From the NCBI GenBank assembly GCA_030062745.1, contig CP099851.1:6635661-6699660 (forward strand): a DNA stretch of 64,000 nt, given 5' to 3'. This stretch comes from Capitulum mitella. Taxonomy: Eukaryota; Arthropoda; Thecostraca; Pollicipedomorpha; Pollicipedidae. Numbering within the stretch: the stretch's first letter is position 1; every line of letters starts with the position of its first letter. Shown piece by piece: positions 11,084 through 21,704 of this stretch. A model generated the notes under the pieces. It made no database searches and was not told the origin of the DNA. It saw only the letters and a list, made by a program, of their open reading frames with translations. The position numbers and the translations under genes were made by a program.

Positions 11084-13494
11084 ATGAACCGTAACTCGGA
11101 CAACAGACATAGGAACGTCTGACGAGGCGTGCCACCCGCATCCGTTCGGGCCCTGATGGAGGACAATGTCGATACCTGGGGACACTTGCCCAGCAGTGAA
11201 CCGTCCTAGGTAGACACAGCTCATTTGCCCGCCACAGCAGGTCAACTCTGGCCTCCACCCGGCCGGCTCCAGACTTACCGACTCGCAACCACGCGACCTG
11301 GGGAACAGCTTTCATTCAGAAAGTCTTGGAAGCACGTTTCAAGTAACTCAGTGCTAACGATCAACGCCAAGCAGCGGTGTTTTTCCCAGTTGACCGGCAC
11401 CGACCCACGAACACCGTTGTCACGCAACCCTGCCAGTGATTTGAGTGGGGCCCGTTTGCGTGACTTGACCGGCCTAAAGCGCAGTTTTTATTCCACCTCT
11501 AGGTCATCGTGCGCGCGTACTTTTACAACCATCTGCCCGAGCTGACGCAATAAATCCCTGATCCAACCAAACGTGTGCCAAATGGCCCGAGTCTCGGCTG
11601 ACTCAGCGCCGATATGATGTAGTCATGCCGACAACGATGTAGACGAGACCTAAATAAACCGGTAAAATACGCGGAGGTGTGGCCTGTTGAAAGGACTACG
11701 CAAAGCAGGGTAGCAACAAATCAAATTACAACTGGCATGCGCAATACGTAATAGAAAAAGCAAAATGATGAAAATCCATCCCCGGTGTTGATGCCCACAA
11801 GACGGCGCTCATAAAACATGTGCATGAACTCTGACCTCGTTTGACGAGGTCACGAACCGCGAGAGCAAACAGCCTCCAGACCAGGCCCACTTAGTTCAGA
11901 TCTGCGACAGGCTAACCACAAGAACACGATGTGCGACGTTCGCTGGCAAAACGCCGAAGCTGGCAGCCACAACACGCGGGAAATACCCCGCTGAAGTGCA
12001 CAGCTGCGCAGAAGGCAGCGGGAACGTCATGTCGGCAGCTGCGAACTGCCCGCCTGGAAGGATTCAGGCTGACTGTCAACTCAGCTCTCACATTCAGGAG
12101 TCTTCTTCCGCCCCAAAATGAATGCTGAGACAAGAAGCTGTTACGAAGCTCGCCATTCTCAGGTCACCAAAATGAATGTTGACGATTTTTTCACGTTAAA
12201 AACCAACTGTACTTCTGGACACTTGTTGCGTCACATTCAGCAGCGACGAAAATGTGAGGCAAATCAGAGTAGTGTCAAAACTGCTATGCCAGTGCAAAAA
12301 CAAACATCTCCAAAACGGACCTACGGTCTGCAATTCTGGACTGTTGTGCGGCCAAGCTCCAGTCACAAAATATCAGCCACCCGACAACACAAAGGGAACT
12401 GCGCGGACCAGGCTGAGGGTTCATGTACGCCTACCGCCCGTCCACCACACTGGCACGAGGCGATCACGAACGGACTGAGCTGCCTTCACAACGCACCTCT
12501 CCAGGACAGCCCACATCCCACAGGAACATCTCTAGCGATGCGTGGGGTCGACGCCACAAAAATAGCCCCGCGTGGTCACGACCTGCGGCCATTCCCGGAC
12601 AGACGGCGGCAGTGCGCGGCCATCGGGCGGTACCAGGGAGCGACAGCACGTTCATGCAGAGAGGGGCACCCTTCCGTGGCAGTGTGACCAGGACCCATAA
12701 TCAGTCCCCGGCCCCCGTGCTTAACCGGGACACCGGAGGCAGGGCCCGGTTGGGACCTCCAACGTGTGATGACGCACGATCCCCTGCCGCCATGGACGCA
12801 AACTGGTCAGAGAAGGAACCCCGAGTCCTAGCGAGTTCCTGCACAATTGCAGACGTCTGGCTCTCTGCGCGGCCCGACGCCAGGCTGCTCGACAGCGTGG
12901 CAGGCACGACTCGGTCGGCTGCGTTTTTTTGTCTGGCCGGCTCGGCTGCAGCGGCGGCCGGCGGCGGCCGGCGCTGTTCACGGCCTGGCCGGCCCCGCCG
13001 GCCGAAAACCAGTTTCCCGGGGACTGTCCGAGAGGATGCTGGCCGCGCCCAGCGTACCCTTCCCCCGGGACCCACCATCCTGCGGGCTCAAACACGGCAG
13101 GGACATTGGGGTATGTGAAGTTCGCTTCCACATGCTGATGTCTGTCCTTGGCCCGTGCTGTGCCCGCTGTCAAAATCGGCAAACGTTGTGGAGGCGACGC
13201 GTCACACCGTGACGCAGTTCAGGCCCCAACAGCGGCGGGGGCAGGGGGACCGCGGGCTGTGCCGGGACTCTGCAGAGCGCTGCTCCGTTTCCCAGGCTCA
13301 GCCGCGCCGCACCGTTAGCGTAAATACGGGCCTGCGCGGCCGCGGCAGCTCCAGAGGCGGCGCCAGCGGCCCGGGCCGCGACGGCCTCAGTCCGCCCCGG
13401 AGCGTCGGCCGGTGACGCGGCTGCGCCCGTGACGGCCGCCCGCTGCGTGTCAGCGATGTCCGTTACCGCCTTCCCGGAGGTCAGCTGGACTTAC

Positions 13495-13765
13495 CGAGCG
13501 CGGCCGTGTCGTCCTTCTGGATCGCGTCCAGGAACATGTTGGTCACGTAGTAGAGGTGCTCCATGCCCTGCGGGCTGAACTCCGTCGAGGCGCGGTAGCT
13601 CTTGTTCAGCTTCGGAGCTGAGTACGCCACGGCGCCCGCGGCCGTCTCCTCCGCCAGTGTTGGCGTCACGCACAGCAGCGCCGCCAGCAGCGCGCACGTC
13701 CGCGTCCATGGCCGGGGCGTGCGGCCCCGCCCGCGCGCCGCGCGTCCGCCGTCCATCTCGCGCAT
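13495..13765 (-). CDS. Prominin-like protein, first coding exon (N-terminus)
   Basis: The frame opens at the ATG whose first base is 13,765, with an in-frame TGA just upstream, so this is the first possible ATG; a second ATG at 13,756 has a stronger context (GAGATGG). A basic, Arg-rich leader precedes a hydrophobic segment, TCALLAALLCVTPTLA, that looks like a signal peptide. After it comes YSAPKLNKSYRASTEFSP, then GMEHLYYVTNMFLDAIQ and KDD. The Y-x-(A/L)-P ... G-x3-LY-x2-(T/V)-x2-FL-x3-Q-x-D spacing resembles the extracellular N-terminus of prominin (CD133 family, five-pass membrane proteins of plasma-membrane protrusions). The exon ends at a GTAAGT donor (first intron base 13,494) in phase 1. 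Later exons are not visible; they should lie at lower coordinates, perhaps outside the window. Identification is from memory of the family pattern. Confidence 0.55.
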
Positions 13766-16261
13766 CTCCACCGCTCAGCGCCACCGGGCCGACTGCAGAG
13801 CGCGGTCGGCCGGCGGGGTTGTCCGCCGTCACACGCCGGCCGGCCGCCTCGCTGCCAGCGGGCAACAGCTGACGGCCGACGGCAGCGCCGCGCGCGGCCG
13901 CCGCCGGAACTAGCCTCGCAGATAGCGCCGCGGAGAGCAACAGAGACCGACCGGGTGAGTGACGGGCCGTAGAAGTGGGCTGGGGATCACTCCGCGTCTC
14001 GTTCTCGTGATGGCAAATCCCTGGTCCCGTTGGTGGAGGCTTTGCTTTGCGGTCAGCCACCAAAAAGGCGTGCAAACAAGAGCTGAAGATTCGGATTCGC
14101 GGGATTCGAATAGATTCGAATGTATCTGAACATAGGCGCGGAGGCCACGGACGTTCCGCACCCCGACTTTTTTGCAATTTAACATTGACCCTATGGGCGT
14201 TATCTGCAAAAAATTGGCCCAAAATGCTTCTCCCCCTTCAGCTGAAGAGGAGTTCCCGTGCCCATGTACCTCCGACGTATTTCCCCCGTGTATTTCCGTG
14301 CCCCAGCGAATTCCGGAATTTTTAAAACGAGGATTCGAGCCCTGAAGATCAGGATTCGAATTCTAAAAAACCATAGCCGGGTCCTGACAGCCATCACTTA
14401 AATTTGCAGATAAATGCAATGAAATATACTTCAGGCTCCAACTTTCTTCAGATAAACTAAATGTAACGCGTATATGTAGGTGCTCCACCGGACCTGTGCT
14501 GAACGTGCTGACGGCCAGCCCTGGCAAGCGGAAGGTGGCCAATGGGGCCAGCCACCGCCGGATTAAACCTGTATCCATGTACTGAGGCATTCATTCTTCA
14601 TGGATTTCACACTCGGCATGATCATTAGTTTGTTGATAGGTCAGATATCTATTTTATGTATAAACAAGTATGTAGGGGCAAGGTTGCGGCACCATGCCTA
14701 CTTTGCGATAAGCTTTCCCCATTCCACATCAAAAGTCAAAACTTCGACACTTACAGGGACTGGTTTCAGTACCCCCCCCCCCCCAGAAATGCGCCACTGG
14801 TAGAAGCGTTGAGAACAGTTAGCCAGGAACCAATAAAATCGATTTTAAAGTGGCTACCATACGACGTTCAAATTTCGCGATTTCAGTGCAAATATTCAAG
14901 TCCATTTCAGTCCATTCGAATCTGGAATCCGAATCCGAATCCGCTCACACTAGCATTCAAATCCTAAAATGCCTGCAAATCCTCAGCTTTAATTCAAACC
15001 CATCAGAACACATCCGCTCTATGAAATGTTTGCAAACGTCGAAATAGTTGCACCCTTACAACTTTCAAACCGGTGAAAGCGCGCATATCATATGTATATA
15101 AGAATGCGTGAGCCCTGAGTCTCTTCCCCTCTCCTTCACTCGCCTCCCCCTCTCTTGCACGCCATTATATGTCTTCGGAAGGATGGAAAATGAATTATCT
15201 GTTTTTAGTTAAGCCATTCATTGACAGCGGAATAAGACGTTTGAATGTTTCAACAAAGATATCGAAATGCTCCACTCTTGTCCACAGGCAACAGACGGCT
15301 GTAGCGGCTCTCGGTATCTGAATGGGCGACGATCTGACAAATGACGATCCAAATGAGGATGCTCTTCAGCGTCTAAAACCAATCTGCATTACCCACGTTC
15401 AACCGCCATTACATGAACTCGAGAAACCAGAGTGATCTTATGTATGCTACTTAAAAAAAAAACATGGAGGAAACATTTTCATGTATTTTCCACGGCAGTC
15501 ACGAACAAAATGAAACCTATTCGCCGTTTAAGAACGGTAACATGTCTGCGATGAAGAAAATAAACAAAATCGCTTCGGACATATTGACACGTTGCATGAC
15601 ACTAAAAATGAGACCATGAACTTCGAATTTCGAATAAGAGTACCCGAAACTCTGACGCACGCTCGGTAGCATAAATTCAATGAGCCATGATCGCTTTTAT
15701 CTGCTGTCTTAATAAATCTTTCGTTGTACTTCTTGGCAGTTCTTCTTTATCTCTTCATGTAGAATATGTAGGGTTTTCAACGTACGTGATTTGGACACGC
15801 ATTCTGTTCAGTACAAATCAGCCATAAAATGCCGCATACCATGCGTTTCAGATACCTTTGTTCTCGTCATAGTTTCTTTGCATTCGCGCTTCTTTTTGCA
15901 TCTGCCAAACAAGGTTATGCCGAAGACGCTGTCTCTGGTAAGTTACCATAAGTCTGTGCCAAAAGATCAACATGCTTTGCTAACATTTTCAATTCAATTC
16001 TACACGTAACCTACGATCAGCTGTGGATTAATGTTCAGTGTGAGGACGAAGGAAAATGGATGTTGCAAAAATGCATGGCTTTTAATTTGATCTGAATGCT
16101 TTCTCGGTGACAACAGTGTTTGCATCAGAGATCGAGCTAATCAGTGCTTGCTGCACGGACTCTGATCTTTACACCCAATCGCCCAGTTCCAGGTTCGTGG
16201 AATAACTTTGAGGCGAACGTTTAGCGTACCGACATCAACAACACGGTCACGTGGTAGTCAG

Positions 16262-16263
<2 letters not shown>

Positions 16264-16302
<39 letters not shown>
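16264..16302. repeat. TA microsatellite
   Basis: An uninterrupted run of TA dinucleotides inside composite copy 1. The same array sits at the matching place in copy 2 (60,042-60,097) but is longer there. Confidence 0.95.
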
Positions 16303-16305
<3 letters not shown>

Positions 16306-16988
16306 CCATATATCTCTGTAGACAGGTGTCAAGCGACTTTCCGAAGAAATAGCGGGCGCAGAGACGACTCGAAACCACCTTACCAGGATGGTGGGCGGTG
16401 ACAGACGCGGCACCAGCAGAGCAATCAGCACAATAATTTTGATTCTCAGGCAACTTATAAAGCAATATTCCATGCATAGTATCAAATAATGTTGAATTTG
16501 TGGGGATGAATCCTCGTTCCCGCTCTGGTGGAGTTAAGTTTGGCCTTCCGTAGGTCTGTCTTGGAATAGAAAAGTCCTCACTCATGAACTTTTTGACTGA
16601 CAGGCAATCACAGAATCCCAAAATATGATTAATTTTAAGTAGGAAATGACGTGTCACGTTGCCATCCAGAATCTCAATTCATCTCATGGTATTCAAAGTT
16701 AAGCGTTTTGTCACAGTTAAATCCAGGCGGAAAAAATGTGCTGCTTCATGACAGAGAGGTAAGCTTCATGTTAGCTGATGTTCTGGTGACGGTGACAGCA
16801 GTTTAACATAAATCTGAGGTTTTCTCCTCATCGTGTTATCAAAACGTCACGAAGATTCGTCGCCAGTTACCATAACCTAACTACAAGGTTACAAACGTAC
16901 TTATAGAGTCACTTTATTTCTCGGAAAAAAATATGGCATACATTACAAAATCATCTTGCAGAGGTGCTATCAGTTTAACTGCAGAACA

Positions 16989-18274
16989 CTAACCCGGCGC
17001 CGCCTGGCGTGTTCTGTACCTGCGACCGCCTGGGGGCGTCAAAAAGGAAACCCCTCTGTTATCTTAGGATCTAATTGTCGGAGCTGAACTGGTCTGCCAC
17101 CAGTCGATAGTCCTGAATCTTGTGATCTAGAAAATACAATGTTATCCCTATTCACGCGACTGATGACGGCACAGGCCGCGAAAGATGCATAACACAACGT
17201 CGGAAAAACTGACGTCGGTTGTATATCATATCACAGGCGATACTTGTCTTATAATATTTAACTGGGTACCAAACGAAAGGTAACAACCTTCTATATCAAA
17301 AGCTTGCCAAAAAGTTAGAAAATGTTGGGCCAAGGTCAGCCCAGGTCAGGTGAAATATTGGTCTCACTTTACACGCCAAACATCGACATTTACTAGGAAC
17401 CGTGTTGATTCACGTGACAAAAAGGACGAAAATGAAACCTGATGATGAGCGCTTCTGCATTACCTGCTTTTCATCCACTCAAGGTCGGTCTAGGTCAGGT
17501 CAGATAAGGTTGCATTACTCTTCCTGTCAAAGAACAATAATTTGGCTGAGATTTTGAACTGCGTCAGGTACAGAACTGAAGACATCTCATGATCATTCAG
17601 TCTGCGTTCTTTGCTCTTTCTTGGGTCAAAATCAAGCCAAATCAGGTCAGATAGCCATTCTTCTTTTTCTGACTAGGAACAATAATCGTCCTCTACTGGT
17701 ACTGAACGATATTCCACATACAATGTTGCATTTCATTTCGTTCTGACATCTACCTATGACGTGACCTGACATGACCTTGCGTTGCATTTGGCAAACCTCA
17801 TTAAGAGGCGGATATAGATTTGCTTGTCTGGCTTGAACGATGGGGAAGGTCAGCGGCAGTCTCCTCTATGACCCACAATGCAAATCAGTCTAATTGTCAT
17901 CATGCATGTGATCTAGTATGGGCTCCAATGTTGACGTGTCACGGTTGTGTATCCTTTTGGGGGTCATATCCTATGTAAATTGAAATAATTTATGCATTAT
18001 ATTCGCAAATAGTATAAAAAACAAGCATCGCCCGCGTTATTGTTACCGAGTTGCGCCATCGCTCGAAGCGGCGAAAACATACATGCAAGAGTTCACATAT
18101 GGCGTCACATCTCCATGATCTGACCTAGCATGAAAATAGTTACGATGTCAAAACATGTAAATTGGATTGACGAACAGTTACTGACAGTTCAGTTGGGCTG
18201 GCTCTCAGAGTCCAGGAGTTATTCAGGAAAAACAGAGGGGTGCCCTATTTGACCACCAGGCGGTGCCGGGTTAA
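16989..18274 (-). mobile_element. TTAA-type non-autonomous element, family F3 (copy 1)
   Basis: The tips are CTAACCCGGCGCCGCCTGG on the left and the inverse of TTAACCCGGCACCGCCTGG on the right, about 1.29 kb apart. TTAA targets and tips beginning CCC are typical of piggyBac-like elements (family knowledge). No transposase is visible. The interior carries several AGGTCA-type motifs, for example in CTAGGTCAGGTCAG near 17,490. Related copies lie at 48,173 and 58,085. Confidence 0.7.
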
Positions 18275-18480
18275 GCTCCAGACTGGTATAATCACTTTCA
18301 ATTTGAAGCGATACTCACTTACCTACCAAAGCTCGTAACGAAATCATACGTGATACTGAGTTTCTTCAAATACATCAAACGCCTTCGCGCTGATTTATCT
18401 TGTCATGCTTGCTTCTTATAACAAATCCATCATAAAATTTGGTCCACTTTCTGTATATCTCGAGCCAGGCAGCTTCTTCG
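18275..18480. other. Short intergenic or intronic spacer
   Basis: Unique-looking AT-rich DNA between composite copy 1 and the pyrimidine-rich minisatellite. No feature recognised. Confidence 0.3.
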
Positions 18481-18890
18481 CGCCGTGTCGATTCAGTCAG
18501 CTCCTCAGTCAGCTTCTCTGCCAGTCCTCTGCGCTCTGCCGATTCAGTCAGCTTATCTGCCACTCGTCTGCTCTCTGCCGGTTGTCAGCGTCTCTGTTAG
18601 TCTCTCTGCTTTCTGCCGGTTATCAGCTTATCGGCGAGACCTCTGCGCTCTGCCGGTTGTCAGCGTCTCTGCCAGTCTCTCTGCGCTCTACCGGTTCAGT
18701 CAGCTTCTCTGCCAGTCTTTCTGCTCTCTGCCGGTTGTCGGCCTTTCTGCCAGTCCTCTGCTCTCTGCCGGCGCAGTCGGTTTCTCTGCCAGTCTCTCTG
18801 CTCTCTGCTGGTTATCACCTCGTCTGCCAGTCCTCTGCGCTCTGCCGGTTCAGTCAGCTTCTCTGCCAGCCCTCTTCTCTCCGCCGGCAG
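18481..18890. repeat. Pyrimidine-rich minisatellite before a lectin-gene exon
   Basis: Degenerate units of roughly 40-60 bp are built on CTCTGCCGGTTCAGTCAGC and TTCTCTGCCAGTCTCTCTG. The array is strongly C/T-rich on the plus strand and ends in CCGCCGGCAG, which I take as the 3' splice site of the exon at 18,891. Almost every unit also contains TCTCTGCCAG, itself a credible 3' splice site, so the array is a series of decoy acceptors. Its open frames are repeat translations. Confidence 0.8.
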
Positions 18891-19081
18891 AGGGAGACCA
18901 GCCGCACGCGGTGGCCGCCGTGCACGGGCCGGACCCACACCAGCCGGAGATAATCGATCACCGCGTGCTGGTGGCCGACCAGGGCGTGGACGCCAGCACG
19001 GCCGGGCCCGGTCACTGCCGCCACCACGGCCTCGTCTACCGCCAGGGCCAGCTGCTCAGCACCGTGCTCACCTGCTTCAAG
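18891..19081 (+). CDS. Lectin gene exon A
   Basis: 191 nt, entered in phase 1 after CCGCCGGCAG and left in phase 0 at AAG/GTAGGG. It encodes the linker and the first half of the first Cys module, ending CRHHGLVYRQGQLLSTVLTC then FK. Confidence 0.65.
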
Positions 19082-21704
19082 GTAGGGGCCGCTGCGGGCA
19101 GAGGTCCGCCTCTCGCCGTCCGAGCGCAACTGTCGTCAGCGCGGCATGATCGCCACTCAGTCGGACCTGTGTTCATTGGCGAAACGGCACGACAGCCCAT
19201 CACGTGCAGAACCCTTACAGAACGTAAAGACTGGCTACAGAACAATGTTTTAGAATATGGGTAATGAAGCCCTTGCATAAGCTTTTTCAAGCTGCATTGT
19301 AGATACATTTGATTTGTTACAGGCAACCAAAGGAGTGACAGGAGTTTCTGTCGTTAAACAAACAGCTAGGATGAGACCGCATTTTTTATAAGAACACAAT
19401 CATTAACTGTTAGCGCACTTTAACTGAGATCCCCGCTATCGGTATCGAAAGTGACCTCGTAATTAGCGGCCAACTTTGCGTTGCCGACCGCTTGATTCTC
19501 TGAGTCTGTTTCCCTCTGAGCGGTAGCCGCATAACTCGGTGATTGTTTCTCTCTGGAGGAGCAGGCTCTGTGTAAGGCCGATGAGCTGCTCCGGGTGCCG
19601 GATGTGAGTCTGATCCTCCCTGGCGGTACAGGTCCTGTGTAAGGCCGGTGAGCTGCACTGGGTGCCGGACCCGGCCTGCTGTCCGTCGGAGGACGGTCTC
19701 CAGCCGGAGAAGACCCGCCAGGCGACGGCCGACGTCTGCATGGTGCGCCACTGCGCCGGCGGCCGCTGGCTGGTCCAGCCCGACTACGACCTTTGCTGCG
19801 AGCACGAGCGGCACTGGTATCCGGTCGGCTCCACGCGGCCCATGCAGGGCGGCCCGTGCACGTACCAGCTCTGCCACGCCGGCGTCTGGGAGTCGCACTA
19901 CAACACCAGCTGCTGCTTCGACGCGGTCGGCTGGCACACGCCCGGCACCGTGCTCTTCACCAGCGACCCGTGCCGCACCAAAACGTGCCGCGCCGCCCGC
20001 TGGACCGAGCAGTACACGTGCTGCCTGGAGCCGGGCTCGCGCCGACCCGTGGCCAGCGGCGACATCCGCAGGACCGGCGCCTGCGCCTACTGGCTCTGCC
20101 GCGAGCGCGCCTGGCACCGGCGGACCGCCTTCAGCTGCTGCGAGCGCGACGGCCATCAGTACGAGCACGGCGCCGTCGTCAACCTGGGGTCGACGTGCCA
20201 CCGCGACCGCTGCGTGGACGGCTCGTGGCACGTCGGTGCGCCGCGAGCGGGTGTCCCGTGTCGTGTGCAGGCGCGGCTGGCACCGGCTCGGTCCGCGCTG
20301 CGTCAAGAACATGAAGGACGCCACGTGGCACGAGGCAGAGCACGGCTGCAGGAAGGAGGGCGGCTATCTGCTGACGATCGCGGACAAGGCCGGCTGGGCG
20401 GAGCTGGAGAAAGTGCCCGGCAACAGGACCTTATGGCTAGGTGAGCGAGCATCGCGTCATCCCACCGCCAGGGAATGACACCCACAGAAACGGGATTCTG
20501 AGGCGTGATTGGCAGGGTTTTGAAGCACGCAGGAGCAGAAACATCTTCAGGTGTTTTTTCCATGTCAGGTCTTGCTCAAATTCTTCCACGTTTGTAACGG
20601 CGAAGAGCGGCTTCCCTTATTACGGCCTTCGGCTTCACACACGTACTTACTGTATTTTGTTAATCTGCTCCACGAGCAACAACGGGTACTGCACCGCAGG
20701 TCACACAAACACGAATAATCCGCATTATCAGTTAGTCGTCCGCTACCTTCTTGTTTCAGTTCGATACGTCTCTGGTACAAGAGGCGTGACCAAGGGAGGC
20801 CAAGGCGGCCATGACCCTTTTGGGGGTTGGAATTTTGACCTAAATGAAAACGAATATATATTTTTTTCGGAATTCAAGAGGTAGCCGAAATCCGAGAAGT
20901 TTTCAGTGTTGAGGGGGGCTAGGTTTGTCCCGACCCCCTTGTTGGCGAAATCCTGGCTACATCCTGTCTGGTACAGTCCTTACAAACAGGAATCTAACTT
21001 TTTGAAATAGATGGTGTTGCTTACTCATGCGTTATCTTGGGACTAACTTGGGGTCTTGGGACTCTAAATCATTGTGAGGTGCCTACCGAAGAAGGTGCCA
21101 TGTTAAATTCACAAATCTTTGGGGGCCCAGTCAACATTGGGGCTGTCAAAATGCCCGCAACAGAATTTAAAACTGCACCCATGGTTGCAAGGAACTGATC
21201 AGTATCAGACACGGCATTGCTACTTGATCGGCACGAGAGTAGTGGCATTGAAAGGCAATCAGATGGCGCTGGACGTTACTTGTACTTACCACAAATGTGC
21301 AGCTCCACCTTGAGGTGCCTAACACCCCCTGTCCAACGGAGATCACGCCAGATACAGACACGGACTTGACACCTTTCGTCTTGCATCAAACAAAGAGCAG
21401 ATTGAAAAACTGGGGCACTGTCGGTATGAAGCCCCCATGCCTTATCGCAGCCGCGCCGGTAGGGCCAACCTAACGCCATCTCCGTCCACCTGCAGGACTG
21501 AGGGGCCACCAGCACGTGGGAGACGTGACCGACTGGAACTGGGTGGACGGCACGCCGCGCTCCGTGCCCGTGCTCTGGGCCAGCGGCCAGCCGCAGCGGC
21601 GGGCTGGCCACGTCTGTGTCTTCTCCCTGCACGGCCGGGCTCACACCAGCTCCTGCGACGACCGGCGCAGCGTCCTCTGCCAGTACACCGGCTGCGAGCA
21701 CTAG
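18891..21704 (+). CDS. Secreted Cys-rich (VWC-like) protein with C-terminal C-type lectin domain; 3' three exons
   Basis: Three exons join in phase: 18,891-19,081 (donor GTAGGG), 19,632-20,440 (donor GTGAGC) and 21,496-21,704 (stop TAG). The protein begins with a linker, then modules with five CC doublets (ACCPS, LCCEH, SCCFD, TCCLE, SCCER). The modules are about 40 residues long, with pattern CC-x(18-22)-C-x(3-4)-C-x(9-14)-CC, like small von Willebrand type C modules. A C-type lectin domain follows: RGWHRLGPRC, then ATWHEAEHGC, LWLG joined across the last intron to LRGHQHVG, then DWNWVDG and SVLCQY. In this fold such domains bind sugars or proteins outside the cell. The usual EPN/QPD triplet is replaced by GQPQ and no WND is seen, so classical calcium-dependent sugar binding is doubtful. 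The N-terminal exon with signal peptide is not identified. A frame discontinuity occurs at 20,233-20,275. Confidence 0.8.
19082..19631 (+). other. Lectin gene intron
   Basis: A GT-AG intron of 550 bp with moderate composition. Its last 70 bp contain a near copy of the following exon's 5' end (see the duplication at 19,560). Nothing else recognised. Confidence 0.6.
19560..19671 (+). repeat. Partial duplication of an exon's 5' end
   Basis: CTGTGTAAGGCCGATGAGCTG (from 19,568) is repeated as CTGTGTAAGGCCGGTGAGCTG (from 19,636), about 68-70 bp apart; each is preceded by a CAG acceptor and followed by a GGTGCCGG block. The downstream copy begins the lectin exon (19,632). The upstream copy is an alternative acceptor with a diverged frame. 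Confidence 0.75.
19632..20440 (+). CDS. Lectin gene exon B (Cys modules and first half of the lectin fold)
   Basis: It starts in phase 0 with VLCKAGELHWVPDPACC and ends in phase 1 at TGG CTA G/GTGAGC. Frame 1 is open and Cys-rich up to DGSWHV (about 20,233). The lectin start, CRRGWHRLGPRC, reads in another frame from about 20,268. Between them lie about 35 nt that begin GTGCG and end TGTGCAG. This is too short for a normal intron, so one or two base indels (assembly error or real mutation) are the likelier cause. The third frame here gives RCAASGCPVSC, which would fit a Cys module. Confidence 0.75.
20441..21495 (+). other. Last intron of the lectin gene
   Basis: A GT-AG intron of 1,055 bp joined in phase 1 (G + GA makes Gly in LWLG). 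It carries one small hAT-type MITE at 20,780. The remainder has no recognised feature. Confidence 0.7.
20780..20966. mobile_element. Small hAT-type MITE in lectin intron
   Basis: TCTGGTACA is present on both sides (20,771-20,779 and 20,967-20,975), a duplication of 8-9 bp. The left tip reads AGAGGCGTGACCAAGG. The right tip, inverted, reads CAGGATGTAGCCAGGATTTC and resembles tips of other hAT MITEs here (53,555 and 54,406). No coding capacity. Confidence 0.55.
21496..21704 (+). CDS. Lectin gene last exon
   Basis: Acceptor CCTGCAG precedes it; it is entered in phase 1. It encodes the second half of the C-type lectin fold, with DWNWVDG, LWASGQPQ, the Cys of HVCVFS and the final SVLCQY, then TGCEH and TAG. 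Confidence 0.8.

Larger units (their letters stand above)
6030..13490. other. GC-rich stretch without supportable exons
   Basis: About 7.4 kb with many short overlapping open frames but no domain or splice-consistent exon. It would be intron 1 of the prominin-like gene if that gene continues toward coordinate 1. Local features: an AT-rich island at about 6,580-6,860, a short duplication built on AGCCAATGTCATC (7,207 and 7,233), the 43-bp repeat at about 8,209, and four CACGTG palindromes between 10,881 and 11,083. Confidence 0.35.
13919..18274 (-). repeat. Large composite repeat, copy 1 (inverted relative to copy 2)
   Basis: This stretch is the reverse complement of 58,085-62,482. Matching landmarks: CAGATAGCGCCGCGG at 13,919, the block around GCCAGCCCTGGCAAGCGG (14,513), a C-run at 14,771, a TA microsatellite at 16,264, and the TTAA tip at 18,271. 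The pair differs by scattered substitutions and indels, so the duplication is not recent. It has two parts: an outer segment of about 3.06 kb (13,919 to about 16,973) with weak inverted tips (GATAGCGCC / GATAGCACC), and an F3 TTAA element. I see no transposase. The right edge stops exactly at TTAA. Confidence 0.8.

Noticed and set aside
18405-18890. Open frames rich in SASLPVS or AEKLTE repeats
   Set aside because: Translation of the pyrimidine-rich minisatellite on both strands; only sequence after 18,890 has protein character.
19410-20324. 304-codon minus-strand frame opposite the lectin exon
   Set aside because: Antisense shadow of GC-rich coding DNA; the plus strand has spliced Cys modules and a C-type lectin fold.
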